Source: Leptospira_A sp046736045
GTDB taxonomy: Bacteria > Spirochaetota > Leptospiria > Leptospirales > Leptospiraceae
Assembly (NCBI RefSeq): GCF_046736045.1
Contig: NZ_CP177134.1
Span: forward strand, 2,852,001 to 2,916,000
Length of the DNA stretch: 64,000 nt
Direction: 5' to 3'
Position numbers and translations under genes: made by a program. Shown here piece by piece: positions 63,302-64,000 of this stretch; position 1 is the first letter of the stretch, and each line of letters starts with the position of its first letter. The notes under the pieces are model-generated. The model was not told the origin of the DNA. It worked only from the letters and a program-made list of their open reading frames with translations, and made no database searches.

Positions 63302-63583
63302 ATGATTGTTAAACCGATGCTGACTTTTTTATTATTATTTCAAATTATTATTTCTCGGTTTCTCTTTGCTAAAGAGAAAGAAAAGCCAATAGATTTCAGT
63401 CAATATGAAATCAAAGATTCTATCAAAATTGACTGTCGTCAGAAAAAAGAATGCTTTAGAAATTGTGCTGGTGCTGGAGGTGGTCTAGCAGACTCAACTT
63501 ATGATCAAACGAATAAAATCATACAATTTCAACTATCTGAATGTAATAGAAAGTGTAATTTAATTGATTGTAATGAGGAATAA
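63302..63583 (+). CDS. Family B cysteine-rich exported protein, copy B5
   Basis: A 93-residue paralogue: signal peptide (MLTFLLLFQIIISRFLFA), EKPIDFSQYEIKDSIKIDC, CRQKKECFRNC and CNRKCNLIDC. No A gene or A remnant lies immediately upstream; AAGAGGAAGG at 63289-63298 region is its ribosome binding site. Confidence 0.78.
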   Translation: MIVKPMLTFLLLFQIIISRFLFAKEKEKPIDFSQYEIKDSIKIDCRQKKECFRNCAGAGGGLADSTYDQTNKIIQFQLSECNRKCNLIDCNEE

Positions 63584-63755
63584 AAGAGAATCTTCAGGAA
63601 TATCTGATAACATTTTTATTGTTATTTCTAGAAATAAAATCTGTAAGGCATTCATTTCTATCGCTTAATTTAAAAGCGAATGCAATAGATTCAATGAAAA
63701 TTACAAATCGGATGAGTCCAAATTACTTTGGCAAGATTTCCGATATTCTAATTGT

Positions 63756-64000
63756 CTAAGCCGCTACTAATACTTTGTCTTGTGAATAAATAAATTTAGA
63801 ACGAATAATTTTTGTCTTATGTTCTTTAATATATTTTATTGCATTTTTTAAATATTCAGTCTCAGTGCAAAATTTACCACACTCCGTAGCCACCATATTG
63901 TTATGAAATCTATGTATCTCTTCATACATAAAACCAGATTTCATAAATTGGTCAGTCAAAATGTCATAATAGTCTAAGCTACTTAAATCTAGAGCTACCT
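63756..64000 (-). CDS. Hypothetical protein (5' end beyond the window)
   Basis: The minus frame is open from the right edge (VALDLSSLDYYDILTDQF) to a stop at 63756, at least 80 residues. Basic, helical C-terminus (AIKYIKEHKTKIIRSKF). Without the N-terminal part I cannot assign it. The 172 bp between B5 and its stop hold nothing recognisable. Confidence 0.5.
   Translation of the reverse strand, partial: VALDLSSLDYYDILTDQFMKSGFMYEEIHRFHNNMVATECGKFCTETEYLKNAIKYIKEHKTKIIRSKFIYSQDKVLVAA

Noticed and set aside
1..64000. tRNA, rRNA or CRISPR loci
   Set aside because: No T-loop/cloverleaf pattern, no rRNA-like stretch and no regularly spaced short repeats were found on reading; a dedicated tRNA scan was not possible here.

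Overview
The window looks like chromosome of a spirochaete of the family Leptospiraceae, most likely a saprophytic Leptospira. This rests on family content: a very long exported protein of the leptospiral type, many lipoproteins with leptospiral-style lipoboxes, a DUF1554-like fragment, a 7TMR-DISM/SpoIIE phosphatase remnant, and class III cyclase and FecR genes. No species call is possible from the sequence alone, and no rRNA, tRNA or CRISPR array was seen.

Region 1 (1-22 kb) is mostly ordinary core genome. It holds an ABC exporter of the LolCDE/MacB type (cut by the left edge), a TPR protein with an Mrr-like tail, a siderophore-interacting-type flavoprotein, a quinone reductase-like protein, ruvA, a DUF2225 protein, a decayed phosphatase gene, a Dph6-like ATP pyrophosphatase, an operon of an adenylate cyclase, a FecR protein and an exported protein, a LamG lipoprotein, and a creBCD operon. 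creC carries an apparent frameshift in a run of nine T. Two proteins with GyrI-like effector-binding domains close the region.

Region 2 (22.7-37.4 kb) is shaped by rearrangement. A dispersed intergenic repeat of about 230 bp occurs in two full and two partial copies. One copy overlaps the start codon of an AraC-type gene. Between the two full copies lie an intact DDE transposase and a fragment duplicated from the middle of a 2407-residue exported protein. That giant protein ends in an M23 peptidase domain split by an insertion. An ArsR-SRPBCC-AlkD operon, a convergent STAS/SpoIIE phosphatase pair and a truncated DUF1554-like gene follow.

Region 3 (37.4-48.9 kb) is visibly A+T-rich accessory DNA. 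It contains an IS1595/ISXO2-like element whose left 1253 bp are duplicated in tandem, with two overlapping passenger genes, one of them a degenerate HNH protein. Next come an unrecognised membrane protein and a convergent KAP-type P-loop NTPase, a tiny ORF, an XRE regulator facing a palindrome and a good promoter, and two lipoproteins. The KAP neighbourhood could be a defence module, but that is inference.

Region 4 (48.9-63.6 kb) is the most interesting. A 2391-residue SpvB/TcB/RHS protein is read divergently from an operon for a beta-rich outer-membrane-like protein, a Kelch lipoprotein and a TPR protein. After the RHS gene comes an array: lipoprotein family A, cysteine-rich family B, an orphan RHS tip without a start codon, then further A and B copies, including a frameshifted A, a 16-codon A remnant and two extra B genes. 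The tips share the RHS core and the start of the C-terminal region, then diverge, and each is followed directly by its own A-B pair. This is the layout of a polymorphic toxin with tip exchange and a bank of accessory or immunity genes. I do not recognise the toxin fold, family A or family B.
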